Below are positions 44,511-56,858 of a stretch of DNA of 64,000 bases, in pieces. Under the pieces are notes generated by a model. The model made no database searches. It was not told the origin of the DNA and worked only from the letters and a program-made list of their open reading frames with translations. The position numbers and the translations under genes are program-made. The stretch covers positions 10,395,001 to 10,459,000 of the forward strand of contig JAPYXD010000698.1 of NCBI GenBank assembly GCA_030998225.1, given 5' to 3'. Source of the stretch: Diplolepis rosae (taxonomy: Eukaryota > Arthropoda > Insecta > Hymenoptera > Diplolepididae). Every line of letters begins with the position of its first letter. Position 1 is the stretch's first letter.

Positions 44511-47262
44511 AATCTTTACTCTTAACCTCAAATTTCCACTTCTCCTTTTTTAAAAGTTGTTTACATATTGTTAGAAGTACAGTTCCTTAAGTAGGAATCG
44601 TTTCTGATTTTCCATTTCTAGCTTATTTAATCAGCAATTAGTAATATTCTGCTTCTATAATACATTCACGAGGTATTATATCAGTAAATCCTGCTTTGAG
44701 GTGAGCTGGGGATTGACTGATCGTAAATTTAGAAGGGGAATCGATGTTTGAAACACCTGCTCTCTATGGTGTATATTTTAGACATTGAGAAACGACTTTT
44801 ACGTGATTGTTTATACATATGCGATTACTTTTTATATTTAATAGCATATTTACATTTTTCAACAAAAAACTGCTAGTGTGTTAGTAGAAATAAAGGATGT
44901 TGATTTAAGAAAGCACGTTTAATTATCCTCACAGAAGTTTATGAATGAATATTAAACTGATAGGAGTGAAATTGGATTATATGATATTTGATAAGTTATT
45001 AGGCGAAGTGGCTTTATCGTGATTTCTCCTGGTGGAGAGACTATAATTCGTTCAAACATCAAGTGATAAAAAATATGATAGAGTGAAGGTGAGAGAAAAA
45101 TAGTTCCTCAAATTGCCCTTATCCACCTGCTGACGTGAGTCCCAACCTTTACTCTTACAAATGGACTCCTCTTATCCCATTTTCTTGAGTGCACTACGAT
45201 CACGACGCCAACCGAACCACACAAACGTCGATCGATCCCTTGTGACTTCCTTTTCTCTCAAATCAAGCGTCTATGCTGACAATAAATATACCTTATCTTC
45301 AACATAAACGCATCTTCTTGCGCGATTCATGCAGGAGCTGATCCCTGGAATTTACCTTTTTTACATAAACTCCCGCGAGATTCTCAAGTGAGCGGACACG
45401 AAAAAAAAATGCTTTCCAATTTTTATTAATTTATGATAATGCACTCATTTTTTGTTCGAAGAGAAAAAGTCTTTTCTTGTTTTATATTTCCTTTATGTGA
45501 TTCTTATCAAAAGAACTGTATTAAAGTTCAAACATCTGTTGAATTTTTAACAATTTTATTGGAAAGTTTGGAAAAGGTTTCAAATGAAAGTTGAAGTGGC
45601 AAGGTTAAAAGAGAAAGTTAGGGTGGAGAATATTTATTAGATAAGTAGGTAAAGTAGGAAGTTACAAAATATACCTTTCAAACCAAATTGAACCGAAGTG
45701 CAATGATGATTTACACTATTTTCTCAAAGACAATTACCAAAGAGTCTAATCATCAAGTGAGACTTTCCGTTCGAAAAATGCTCTTTTAAATCCTAGGAAT
45801 GAAAGCTTGGATCATGAATAATAACGAGTAACGTAGGTGGCAATCGTGAATATAGAATGTCATTATTTTGACACACAGTGTGTGTCTTGCTGCGACCGGA
45901 AGGAGTTCTCAAGCAGGGAATGAGGACGGATGAGAGTGAGAGAATGAAGCTAGGTGACAGTTTCGCAGGGTGTAAACTGGAGAATAATGCAAATTAGCCA
46001 CGCGGTGGTGACTATGCGTGGGAGAATGATGGGGAGCTGAATGAAGATGGGAGGGGATGATCAGGGATGAATTGCCAGGATTTGTCATGGTTTGCGAGAA
46101 ACAGAGGCAAACCATACGCTCCAGTGCCGCTTTAATTTCTTAATTGACCGAAATAATTCAACAGATGACAAATACCCCCGAAGAAAGGTAAAAGAGAGGA
46201 TCTTAATCTTAAATCTTTATAAAAGAACTGATTTTCTACCCTATTTCATTTCTTTAGTATTCCATACTGTTGTTAGAATTTTACTTGTATTGACATCAAA
46301 TCAGTCTTTTTAAAAACGCATTAATTAAAAACTTATACAAACAAAGTAAAGGATAATGCTTCGGTCACAAATTATAAGTAAAAGTCTAATAATTTTAATC
46401 TTGGGTTAAGGGGATCCGTCACCTTTAATGTCTTTATTTTTATTTTTTGTGTTTAGATTTTCTATACGATTTTCTTTATTTTTAGTACCTTTGTTTAGAA
46501 AATTTTTGGGGTTTCTTAAAAATTCCAGCACCTTTATGTATTTTTAAACTAAAAATTTTCAGTTTTTTGGGCGTTTTTTAGATATTTTTTACTTTGAATA
46601 ACTTTTTAGTTTTTTAACCACTTGTCATGATTCTATTTTTATTTTTTTCCTTACAATGTGTAGCAACTTTTTGGGTAAGGAAAATAAAGTAACATGAATG
46701 AAAAAAAAGTTACAAATAAAATAAAAAAATGAATAAAAATATCCCAAAATATAAAAAAAAAAAATTTTGTAGTTATTTTTTTAGCTAGAGTGCTTTCAAT
46801 ACTCAAATATATTGGTAATATAACAAAGAATAAGTGGTAAAAATTCCAGAAGCCTGTGTCTAATACTTTAGATTTTATTCAAACATATGTTGCAATAAAC
46901 ACGGAAAATCACAACTTGCTGAAAACTGAATTTAAAGTAAAGTCTTGTAGTGAAACATTAATACTTACTATAAAAATTCCCCTGCTCCATACATTGTTCT
47001 TTCTTCAGCAATTATATTATGTTCTTATAGGGATAACTTTTATATACTATTTATATACAAGACTCATAATTGTATAATTAGTTAAAAATCGATTTTCCAA
47101 GTATAGAAAGAGATATAAAAATTTCCGAAACAGAGAATTTATTAGTCATGCCCTACCCTTTTATTATCAGGGGGGCAACAGTTAAGTTAATAGTCCTGGG
47201 CTTTGAAAGCTCTTAATTCTGTCCTGCTTTTGTTACTATAGCGATTTATTTTTATATGTTAC
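44511..47262. other. No gene; mixed sequence
   Basis: GC-richer, nonrepetitive interval at about 45120-45400 and again 45840-46130. AT-rich elsewhere, with T-rich stretches at 46430-46780. No element ends were found. The small frames in 45900-46300 are low-complexity. Confidence 0.5.
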
Positions 47263-47264
47263 TA

Positions 47265-47993
47265 AAGGGTTTTCTAATCGAAATTTTCCATTTCATTTTC
47301 GCACATTTGGGGCTCTATTTCGTCGATAACTGCTCGAATCTTCTCTTTGAGTTCTTGAATTGACTGAGGAACATCAGCATAAACCTTATCTTCCACATAA
47401 CCTCAAAGAAAAAAGTCTAGAGGTGTTAAATCGCATGATCTCGACAGCCAATTGTAATCTCTATTTCGAGGAATAACTCGGCCTGGAAACTTTTCACGCA
47501 AAAGACCGATGGTTTCGCCACTTGTGTGCCACGTAGCACCGTCTTGTTGCAAATAAACATCTTCCACATCTATATCTTCCAATTCTGGCCATAAAAATTC
47601 ATTAATCATGATTCGATGGCGCAATCCATTCACCGAAACAGCCGCTCCAGCTTCATTTTCAGAAAAATAAGGCCCAATGATCCCTCCTGCCCAAAAACCT
47701 CACCAAACAGTTACACGTTGTGGATAGAGAGGCTTTTCAATAATCATTTTTGGCTTTTCCGAGCCCCAAATGCGACAATTCTGCTTATTAACGTAGCCTC
47801 CAATTCAGGTTCATTTTCATGCATTTTTGTATTAAATTTTAACAATTTCAATGCGTTGTTGAAGCGTGTATCGTTCCATTTTTATTAATGGCATAGTTTT
47901 TAAGTTGTCATCTGTCAAAAAATGACACCTCTTATTATGGCAGCTGCCTAAATAGCGGGCTATTCAAAATGAAACCTCTAATGAAAAACCCTG
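47265..47993 (-). mobile_element. mariner-like element of the DD41D (rosa) type, relic
   Basis: The right end, CAGGGTTTTTCATTAGAGGT on the minus strand, is next to TA (47994-47995). A decayed counterpart, AAGGGTTTTCTAATCGAAAT, follows TA at 47263-47264. At 729 bp it is well short of a full element and carries a deleted transposase gene. Confidence 0.8.
47283..47880 (-). pseudogene. DD41D mariner transposase relic
   Basis: From the right, the minus strand starts MERYTLQQRIEIVK and jumps, after a deletion and stops, to NCRIWGSEKPKMIIEKPLYP. It then reads VSVNGLRHRIMINEFLWPEL, VYLQQDGATWHTSGETIGLL and SCDLTPLDFFL, and ends MCENEMENF. The spacing between the aspartate of QQDGAT and that of TPLDFF is about 41 residues, as in rosa-type mariners. 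The DNA-binding domain and the first catalytic aspartate are lost, and a TGA replaces the tryptophan after FFL. Not functional. Confidence 0.88.
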
Positions 47994-47995
47994 TA

Positions 47996-49464
47996 TAACT
48001 GTAATATTATTATCAGTCATAAAGAGAAACACGAATAAAAGAAAAATGACACGAAATTGTTCTATACAATATTATGTACTGTCCAGCTTTCAAGATTTTA
48101 CACAGATATAATATTAGTTTTATAAGTATGCATAAAAAGTAAATAGTTCAGACTAGTTAGCCCGGAGCAAACCAGCAGCAAAAACTTTCTTTCCGCTAAA
48201 AAATTTCCTATTTTATTTTAAAAAGACTTTTAAATTTTATAAATTTAGTAACGTATGGAAGATGTTTTGTAGCCTGGTAAAATTTTTCCTTAAATGAGCC
48301 CTCATTTTCGAGTTACCAAACAACACTGAAGACTTTTCGAAGAACCTTGGGAACTACAAAAGCGGCAGCTATTCTGCGAAGATTGAAATTTCCGTCTTTG
48401 TTCTTCGATTCCTTTTTTGATTCTTCGCCTTACTAGACTAGAGCAGCATCTAAGAGTTTATGTGCTGTGGATAATAGGCAAAACGGTGCACATTGGATGT
48501 GCAGTGTACTGCTTTCGAACGTGTCGAATAGAGCTTCCGTTCATTCTTCTCTTCGAAAATTTCCTCGAGAACCATACCCTATCGTTCTACTATACCTACA
48601 CCCTCTTTCAACTCTTCGTAGCTCCCGTTTTTCCATTTGCTTTGTTGGGAACGACTCGGTTTATCTGACGAAACGCTCTCTGAAATTGCAGATAAACCTT
48701 CGAGAGTCTTGGAATTATTCTTATCTTGCAATTAAAGTTAGCTAAGATAACTTAAGAAGCACGATATTTAATCGTCCAATGAGGATAACGAGTAAACAAG
48801 GCATTGCACATCTTCCATTATAGTTTGCTTTGTCATTCGTTTTAAAGCAGGTGAAGAATACGTGATTCGATTTATCGCTTATGAAAGCATTAGATTTTTT
48901 ATTATTTAATTTCAAATCATCGACAATTTCTAATCTTGAACATTCAAGTCATCTAGAAATTGGATACTCGTATTTGTTTCTATTCATCGTGAAAGCTTTA
49001 CCAATTTTTATAAACATCTCTCTCATCATACCAAATATGTACTGAATAAAATTGTGACACAGGTCAAATAAAATAGATATATCTTGTGGCCTTTTTTAAA
49101 GTAAAGAGCAAGACCCTCCCGTCAGTTTGTGTGGAACCGGAAAAAAAATTCTCTCCCAGTTTGAACCAAATCGGTTAATATTAAAGCGCGGCCCTGGGTC
49201 TTTAAAATTCAAATAGGGGTTTACAAGGAGAAAGATCATTTTTCTTGTTATTAACGTTTCATAAAAACTTTTAGACATTCATTAGGAAATATTCAAAAAA
49301 TTATTTCCATACAATAACTTTTCATTTTGACCTTCGAAACTACTTTTTATTGTGCTTGGAAAGTACCCCAAAACATGTAAATGATAGTTTTAATTTAAAT
49401 GCAAGCTAAATATGGGCGTTTATAAATCATATGAGTTATTATTACCATTAGTATATTCATAATT
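47996..49464. other. No gene
   Basis: AT-rich, with a modest GC-richer patch at 48340-48680 carrying two overlapping plus-strand frames without recognisable domains. Ends at the target duplication of the R1-like element. Confidence 0.5.
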
Positions 49465-49475
49465 ACTTGTTAATA
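49465..49475 (+). repeat. Target site duplication of R1-like element, left
   Basis: ACTTGTTAATA; the right copy at 51239-51249 reads ACTTGTTGATA, one mismatch. Confidence 0.7.
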
Positions 49476-51236
49476 CCCGGTCCTGCATTGGTTTCTTCGG
49501 AAATCGATCAGGGGGCCCTAGAACAGGCCACCGGGCGCGTCTTCAGGTTGCGGATAGAGGGGTCCTGTACCGAGGGTTACTACTGAATACGGATACAAAA
49601 CTAAATAAGCAATCGAGAACAATGTTCCAGGGATGGTCCCGAAGGAATAAGGTGTTAACTACCGTGCCGAGGGCTGCATGGCACCAGGGAGTGGTATCTC
49701 ACACTGTGTCTCTAGGAAACCAGGCCACCTCCTAGAGTATTGAGGCCTTAACCCTGCATGCGGTGCTCTGCAAGGGCGGACCGAATACTTCCCTAGCTAA
49801 TCGTGGAAATCAAAATGGAGTTTCAAAAATCAAATAAAAGTATCTGTGAGGAGATGTTTGGAGTTAATTGGACATGACAGAGGAGACGCCGGATCCGTTC
49901 GAGACCGATAAGTCCCAGGTACGGCAGTACCGGGGCTGGCTTCACGTGAAGAACGAGAAGCAGTTGGAGATCCTGAAGAAGGTGGAATCGGCCCTGGAGA
50001 AGATGGAGAGCTTCTCCAGGAACAAAAAGAATATGCACCTTCCTATCAGGGACGGAATTCAGGAGGCGAAGAAGGAGCTCGGGGCACTGCAGTATGATAT
50101 AGAGAATACCGTCTGCTACCTCGACTCCTTCGGGTACCTGATGCGAGGTCTGATAGTGAAGAAGATCAAAGAGGTGAAACCACCCAAAAACAAGGGAGTT
50201 GTTGACGAGGGTAGCCAAACTCTCCCACAGCTGTCCTGAGGTGCCTGTGGTCACAAAACCAATGGAGAAAGAGGCCTACAGCCTCCAAAAAGGAAGAGGA
50301 GTGGGTAGTTGTCCCCAGAAAGTAGGACCTTCGGAAGAAGAAAGGAAAGAAGCCTTCCAACACGCCGGAGAAACCTCGCCGTGCGCGCCCAGAAGCGGTG
50401 CTCATCAAACCAGCGGAAGGGATGAGCTACGCTACTATCCTGCGCGAACTTAAGAAGCGCGTCAACCCTTAAGAACTGGGCGCCACAGTTCAGGGAATCA
50501 GGGAGACGCGCTCCAAGGACTTGCTAGTGGAACTTAAATGTTCCACAAAAAGCAGAAGGAGGCTGGACACTGCCTTTAAAGAGGTATTGGAGCCAGGGGG
50601 ACGGTCCGACATCTCGTCTCCCGGATCGAGGTCGAGATCACCGACCTGGAACCCACTATCGAAGCGGAAGACGTCGAGTCTCTAAGTAAGACACCCTATA
50701 GAGGAAACCCGAAGGCGTATGCGCTTCTGGAGGAGGCAAGAGCGCTGAAGCTGCTCAAGGGGGGCCACATCAAGATCAGGTGGGTCTCCTGCAGAGTTCA
50801 CAGGAAAAAGGAGGTGAACCGGTGTTTCCGCTGCCTTGGCTTTGGCCATTTAGTGGCGGACTGCCGAGGGCCAGACTGCAGCAGGTGCTGCTGGAGATGC
50901 GGCGAGGAGGGGCATCTTGCGGGTTTTTGCACCGGGAAGCCGAGGTGCTTCCTCTGTGCCGCAAGGGAGGAAAAGCCCCGGAATAACCACATACCGGGGA
51001 CTATGCGTTGCGCGGCCTTTCGGGGGGCAACCCCGAATAGGAAGCCTTAGGAAGGCCGCCATGGAGAGGAGAACTGGAGGAGTAAGTTCAGCAACAAAGA
51101 TGATGAAGCAAGGAGGAGAGGCTAACATCGCCTTAAGATGGCCCCCACCCTAAAGTAATGCCTAATAATGCGTTCCCTTGACGGTGCATAAAGCATTTCT
51201 CCCTTCCTCAAAGAAAAAAAAAAAAAAAAAAAAAAA
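49476..51236 (+). mobile_element. R1-clade non-LTR retrotransposon lacking ORF2
   Basis: GC-rich island in AT-rich DNA. It has a 5' leader of about 390 bp, starting CCCGGTCCTGCATTGG, an ORF1 relic with three CCHC knuckles, a short 3' region and a poly(A) of 23 at 51214-51236. Near-exact 11-bp duplications flank it. Reverse transcriptase and endonuclease (ORF2, usually over 3 kb) are absent: only about 160 bp separate the ORF1 stop from the poly(A). A complete-looking insertion without ORF2 suggests an internally deleted RNA was copied in trans, as for other gag-only LINE derivatives. Several frameshifts date it as not recent. Confidence 0.88.
49868..51050 (+). pseudogene. R1-type ORF1 (Gag-like, zinc-knuckle) pseudogene
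   Basis: The protein spans at least three frame changes and one stop. The first 123 codons (49868-50239) are lysine- and glutamate-rich with helical, coiled-coil-like runs (KNEKQLEILKKVESALEKME). After a frame change come PEAVLIKPAEGMSYATILRE and, past a TAA, GIRETRSKDLLVELKCSTKS, the conserved RNA-binding-like part of R1 ORF1. Another change leads to KTPYRGNPKAYALLEEARAL and GGHIKIRWVSCRVHRK, then CFRCLGFGHLVADC and CWRCGEEGHLAGFC (both Cx2Cx4Hx4C) and a third, wider knuckle, CFLCAAREEKPRNNH and MRC. ORF1 proteins of this clade coat the element RNA. This copy is dead. Confidence 0.9.
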
Positions 51237-51238
51237 TG

Positions 51239-51249
51239 ACTTGTTGATA
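51239..51249 (+). repeat. Target site duplication of R1-like element, right
   Basis: ACTTGTTGATA lies two bases after the poly(A) tract, pairing with 49465-49475. Confidence 0.7.
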
Positions 51250-51517
51250 AATTATTATTGATAATCATTAATCCTCAAAATACTGACTACCTTATTAAAG
51301 AAATAATAATTGTTTGAACAATTTTAGATAAAAACTGTTATTTTGTATTTTATGGAGGCATTTTCCAAACATGATAAAAAGGAAAAGTATTTACTTAATC
51401 CAAAAAATTATCTTTCCTTATGTAATATTTCCTCATGTTTGGTTCAAAGTGGACGAGAGTTTTTTCTTCGGGAACCTCTTTGTAAATTGAATTTTTGGAT
51501 CACTTCAATGATTTGTA

Positions 51518-51687
51518 CACCCAGAAAAATAATTTACCTGATCTAACCAAATCATTTTGATAAATAAATTCAGATCTTTGGTTAAATCAAACGTAATTTG
51601 GTTGAATCAACTAGAATGATTGTTTTGTTTACCAAATCGTATCCGAACTAAATTTTGGTCGGATTAACCAAATATTTTTTTTCTGAG
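51518..51687. mobile_element. TA-type MITE (CACCCAGAAAAA ends)
   Basis: The left end, CACCCAGAAAAATAATTTAC, follows TA at 51516-51517. The right end is the complement of CTCAGAAAAAAAATATTTGG. The interior alternates TTTGGTTAAATCAAA-type words. Similar text lies around the tRNA-like sequences at 14294-14510 and 16720-16880. Confidence 0.65.
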
Positions 51688-51766
51688 TTTACCATAAAGT
51701 TGCATAAATTGAACGTAGTAAGATTTTTCTATATGTTCACTTGACAGATGTGGTCCATCCGTTTAA

Positions 51767-51868
51767 AGAGGTCCGACTGTGCCTAAAAAGCCATTAAAAA
51801 AATTAATTACCATTTTAGAAACTATTTGAGCTATTTTCGAAGAGCTTCCTAGCCACGGTCGAATCTCC
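51767..51868. mobile_element. Short TTAA MITE (GGAGGTTCGACC family)
   Basis: A 102-bp element between TTAA at 51763-51766 and 51869-51872, with ends AGAGGTCCGACTGTGCC and GGAGATTCGACCGTGGC. The second matches the start of the big foldback at 12411. It is a minimal relative of that element. Confidence 0.82.
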
Positions 51869-51872
51869 TTAA

Positions 51873-53790
51873 TATATACATTTAGAGAACCAAATGAAGA
51901 TAAGTGTGTCAAGGATTAGCTATTATTTTGCCTAGGACTAGTCTCATTACCCCCATATCTTTTTCAAGCGCAATTGTTCAGAGATGCATGAGGAGGGTTG
52001 CCATTCAAGTCGTACACTCAAGAGAAGGCGTTCTAACCCTGATGTAAACATTTACTGACGTTGGTAAAGCCGTTGCGAATGGGGCGAGAAAAGTAAACCG
52101 TAGAATCGTATATGTCGGTGGATTATGGAGAGAATATGCTCGATATAAAGCTCACAGATTCGACAGGCCTATTGTGTACAAAAACCAAATCAAAAGATAG
52201 CATTCTGCGAAGGGATTCCTGTCCACACATCTACTAATATAATCCTAAAGATTTTAGCCTGTGGCGAAATATCATGGAAATTATCGTAATAACGTATGAA
52301 ATTTGAGAGAGAATTTTAATTAAGATATTCAATATAATTTTGAAATAAAAGCTTGATATATTTATTCTACCAAATTATTCAGAGATGGTTAATAGTTTGC
52401 TGTCATTTAGCGTCAAATAGTTTATATTAACTGGAAGTATGCAACCGATATCTTGCATATTTGATGAGAAATTAAGTAAAAATAGATCTGCTTATAATAT
52501 GCGATCGAAGCAAATATATATTTTCAGGATTATAATCCTGATAATGATATTGAAAAGAAATAATAAAAAGGGAAGCCAGGAGAATTTTTCTCAACATCCT
52601 TGGAACCGTTCAAAGCCTTTTACGGAGTTTGAGCACGAAAATGGTCGATTTGCATTCGTATGAAAAAAGGAATTTCACTTCACAAAGCCATTTGACAAAA
52701 CTTCTTTTTTTATCGCGGGTGATTTCCTTCAGGGATACGGAAGAAAGGCTGCGAATTGGGTGAAGAAAGTTATCGATGAGTCTTTTATATCTGCCTGATC
52801 TCGCATGCTTCCAAAGACTCCTTCCAACCTTCGTACGCCTAGTTTCGCAATATTAAATTTATCGTCTTTGTTACCCAAGTAGGGAGACTAGATCCGCCTC
52901 ATATCGTCTCTTGAGTCACGACATCGAGAATTTCGCATTCGTCTTATCGGCTAGACACTGTAGTGGACCGAGGGAACAGTTGCATAATATATTCGAGGGC
53001 CTCGTTCCCAAGGGTAAAGATAAATAAAACTTCTTCGAGTGAACCGATGTCGGCCTCGGAAATTCTTGCCTAGTGCATAAGAAAATAATCGAAAAAGGCT
53101 AAATAAGGAATGCAATAACAAACACACAAGAAAATATTTTAAAATATTGATTTCAGACTAGATAGAATTCCAAATGAGATAATAAGAAACCGAGGTAATT
53201 TATCACATCTAAAAGTTTATTTTTATATTTACAAAAGATAGTTTATTATGTCATAATATTGAAATGAATTTGAAATTATTTCTTTAAGTTCATGTTGACA
53301 CTTGTCGATTCATACTTTACTGGCCTTCTAAACTTTAAACGCATTTCCATGCAAATCGAGATATCAAGTTAATTTCTAAAATTAAATAAAAAACAATAAA
53401 TAAGGTTTGCATACTTCTAAATATTCATAATCACGAACATAAGCTTTCATTCAATAAAAAAAAACACTATCATTCTTCTTTATTTTAGTGAAAAACTTGT
53501 AACAATATCAAGTATTGAAACCTATGAAAATCATCTCCTTCTCTACCAAGCATAAAGAATTTTATAAAAATATATGAATAATTTGAAATTTTATCTATTT
53601 AAATAAAAAGAATTTTAATTTTAATTAAATACATTTTTCAATAATCTAAAATGAAATACTTTGGTATTAAAAATATAAATGCATTAAATTTTCAAACACA
53701 TATTCTTGTTATGATTTTATAACTGATATAGAAAAGCCCATTTCTTTGTGCTATATCATCTTTCTTAAATTTTGCGAACCTCTTACTATT
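51873..53790. other. No gene; GC-richer stretch 51950-53070
   Basis: From about 51950 to 53070 the DNA is of mixed composition and nonrepetitive, without a convincing frame; this is one of the longest unique-looking stretches in the window. AT-rich from 53100. Confidence 0.5.
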
Positions 53791-53791
53791 C

Positions 53792-54232
53792 ATGAAACTA
53801 AAATTCCCATATTTTCAGAAGACTGAACCGCCTTTTCAAATTCTATCAAGTCAGTGGCCAAGAGAGATAAAAAAAAAGAAAGCTAAGTACGGTACAGAAG
53901 AGCAGCGCATACATCAAACTAACCCCACAAAGACAGCAACCGTCCGAGCAGTTTTCTACATCCTTTTGACTATACAGACAAAGCTCATGAGGCATAACCT
54001 AGGTATCAGGAAAGGCAGACGAAAGGCGCAGCCAATGTGGAGTAACTACGAATAAAATATCGATAATATCGTCGATACGGCCGAACGCCAGAGGAAGGAG
54101 CTAAGGGTTGTGCGGAAGTCATACTGTACCCGAACACGAATCCACAAACGTGTATTTGCAACTCTACTTCTTCCGAAAATGTTTGTGTATACAATGCCAT
54201 ACGCAGAAATTTATACCGAATATTTATACTAC
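53792..54232 (+). pseudogene. Possible retrotransposon coding fragment
   Basis: An 88-codon frame continues in the same frame past a TAA at 54053-54055 to about 54232. The stretch GRRKAQPMWSNYE followed by DTAERQRKELRVVRKS faintly recalls the basic, tryptophan-containing linker of some insect LINE proteins. No zinc knuckle, endonuclease or reverse transcriptase motif is visible. It could equally be chance. Confidence 0.2.
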
Positions 54233-54634
54233 TGAAAATGCGGATAAAGCCGACCTTTTAGTCGCATCTATATGGGTATTTCTCCAAATATAGGGCACTT
54301 TTGTGTCCAAAGGATATATTATTAAAACTATTGGTAAATACGTTATAAGACTTGGTAAAGGTCTTTATTTGAGTGCTTTATAATGTATTTTAGAGTAAAA
54401 ATTAGATTTTTTGATCTTGAGTGAGAATAAAATAACATTATATACCCGAAAAATGGCTTCAGAGCATGTCCACGTATATCAAATGCATATTTAAGAGTCA
54501 CATATAAAATATAAAGAGCATTCAATATAGTGTCTTTATATTGGCATTGGGTCACTTAGTTTTCATTAAAAATTAATGATAAAGGAACATATTAAAGATT
54601 TTTTAAGGCAGGAAATATATTATAGGGGTAAAAA
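54233..54634. other. No gene; AT-rich
   Basis: AT-rich with only a short minus-strand frame (54343-54555) of no recognisable content. Confidence 0.5.
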
Positions 54635-54639
54635 GGCAA

Positions 54640-54680
54640 ACGTTTCGGCCACAAATGGGGGACCTCTTCAGTGCCAGCTA
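54640..54680 (-). ncRNA. Hammerhead-like motif, third type
   Basis: On the minus strand: CACTGAAGA, then GGTCC and GGCC arms around CCCATTTGTG, then GAAACG and TTTG. The layout is that of Penelope-type hammerheads but the core reads CTGAAGA rather than CTGATGA and the triplet is degenerate. The poor core makes activity unlikely; it may mark the end of another Penelope-like lineage. Confidence 0.35.
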
Positions 54681-54689
54681 ATTTCATAG

Positions 54690-56583
54690 ACCTAATGGCT
54701 AGGCTGTAAGCTCTATTTGATAATCATTTTATATTCTATTCCTTTTTATGCTTAATTATTTTATTTCATTCTCTTCCTCCTTTTAGGATTAAATTTGAAT
54801 TACATCAGGAAATTGAATAATGCGTGAAGTCAAAAAGCTACACAAGCCCTCCAAATAAGTTTGTAGCGTGAACACTTTAAAAACTTCTTTTTTTAATGGT
54901 AATGGACCTACTTTGATCTAAAAGACAATCAATTTTTTTTTAATTTCGAAAAATATTTATTCATTTCAAAAGTGCCCTGTGTTTAGAGAATTATTCACAT
55001 ATACGACGACTTGCACTTAGTTATTTATTAAATACATTTAATTAAGTTAATTTAGTTTTCAAATACTGCAGAACTCTGGTCGGATTCAGAATAGGAGAAA
55101 AAATGTTTTATAACTGGTTTTCAATTAAATTTCTTCATTGTAAATAAACTCTATAGAAAAAATATACGTCAATGAAAAAAGTTTATTTCTATGTTGTAGA
55201 ACTACATTCAAAGTAAAAATTTAACTGTTTATGAGTAAATTAAGTGTGCAAAATTGAAGGAAATTCTACACTTGGAAATTTACCATTTTGTTATTTTCAT
55301 TTTAAAAACTCTACGAAAATAACAATAAAATGCGTTTAAGAGAATTATAAAGATAAAATAAATTAATGAATGTAAAAATGTAGAAATCCAATATAAAAAA
55401 ATTGCTAATTTTTTAAGTACCACATGCCCCTATTTCGATGAAACTTATAAGTCGTAAGTAGCAAAAGTAATTATTGGCGTGACAAAGTTGCAAACTTTGG
55501 AATAAGTAAAGACGATGAAATTTGACGATAAGATGAGAAAAATTAAACATTTAACATCAGTAAAGTTATACATTTATATACATTGTATGTATATATATAT
55601 ATGATTCATGTAAATTATCACTTCATAAGAAAAGATGATTCAACTGACTCGCAAATAATATGAGACCGTTCAGAGAAGCTCGAAGATTTAGACACCACAG
55701 GAATTTAACTTCCCCTCGAGAATGTCATCCGCAGAAATGACGTAGTTAACGCGAAAATTCACAGTAAAGACTCCACTACCATCAGATAGTTATTAACCCG
55801 GGCGACGAAAGCAGCTGCTTTGTACATTTTACGGTATAACTTCCCCGCACTGACATCACGTATGAATTATTATAGTTTCCCACACAATGTATATCCCGTG
55901 TTTCATTGAAAATATAAGAAATATAGAGGCAACGCATTTTTAAAAAGATGATAACATTTTTTAAGGAAAAATTTTACAGTTTTTCATTCAGTACTTTGAC
56001 GAACTCACGCGAATTATGTAAACTTTAATGTAAGTTTAGTAAGTTATTAAGAATTTAATCACATTATCAATTTGTCAAATTTTACTAATTCTTAGTTCAA
56101 TTTTAACTTCAAGCTGTATAAGTTTATTTCAAGCCATGAATTTTCACTGATCCAAAATCTTATTAATTATAAATATAAGCTGCAAATTAAAAAAAAATAG
56201 TAACAAATTCAAAAAATTTCAGTTAACATTTTAAAGTTTGAGACTGTTCATTTCAACATTTTTCCACATTTTTAGAAAAAAATGTATAATTCTATGACGT
56301 TCTCAACACTGGTAAAAGAATCTGTTACATTCACTGTTTCAAAAAGTTATAATAACAACAGCATGAAATTTCTCTAAATTTAACGGATATTTCACTGAAA
56401 TTAACCGTTTATTGCTTATTGCTGTTAAATCAACATTTTGAACAAAATTCCTTAATCTGTAAATTAAATAGCCATTTCTGTAATATTTATTGACAAATCT
56501 CTTATGCTTGCAAAGAAGCGGGTAATTCTTATTGAAATATCTTTTAAATTTACAGAAATTCTATGCTGGCACTATCCAAAACT
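54690..56583. other. No gene; AT-rich
   Basis: AT-rich with one GC-richer, nonrepetitive patch at 55670-55880 and a short TATG run near 55585-55602. No element ends were found. Confidence 0.5.
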
Positions 56584-56584
56584 A

Positions 56585-56856
56585 CTCCCTAAATCTGAAT
56601 CAGTCAGATTTTTACTGATTGAATCAGTGATTTGCCTTTTCACTGATTCACCAGTTAAAAAATATATATCATTTTTAAATCAGTTTATTATCACTAATTG
56701 AATCAGTGGAAAAAATACTTTCACTGTTGAATCAGTTAATTTTCACTAAAGCAATCAGTGAAATTTGACTGATTTGCAGTAACCTCTTTTTAGCTATTTG
56801 AATCAGTCAAATTTCACTAATAATCAATAGATTTTGGCTGATTCATATTTAGAGAG
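56585..56856. mobile_element. TA MITE (AATCAGT family), copy 2
   Basis: A 272-bp element from CTCCCTAAATCTGAATCAGT to ATTCATATTTAGAGAG, flanked by TA at 56583-56584 and 56857-56858. About a dozen AATCAGT or ACTGATT words lie inside, and GATTTGCAGTAACCTCTTTT is shared with copies at 10061 and 58398. Confidence 0.9.
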
Positions 56857-56858
56857 TA

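Noticed and set aside
50166..51128. Several frames on both strands over the R1-like element
   Set aside because: Shadows of the GC-rich ORF1; the knuckle-bearing frame is the real one.
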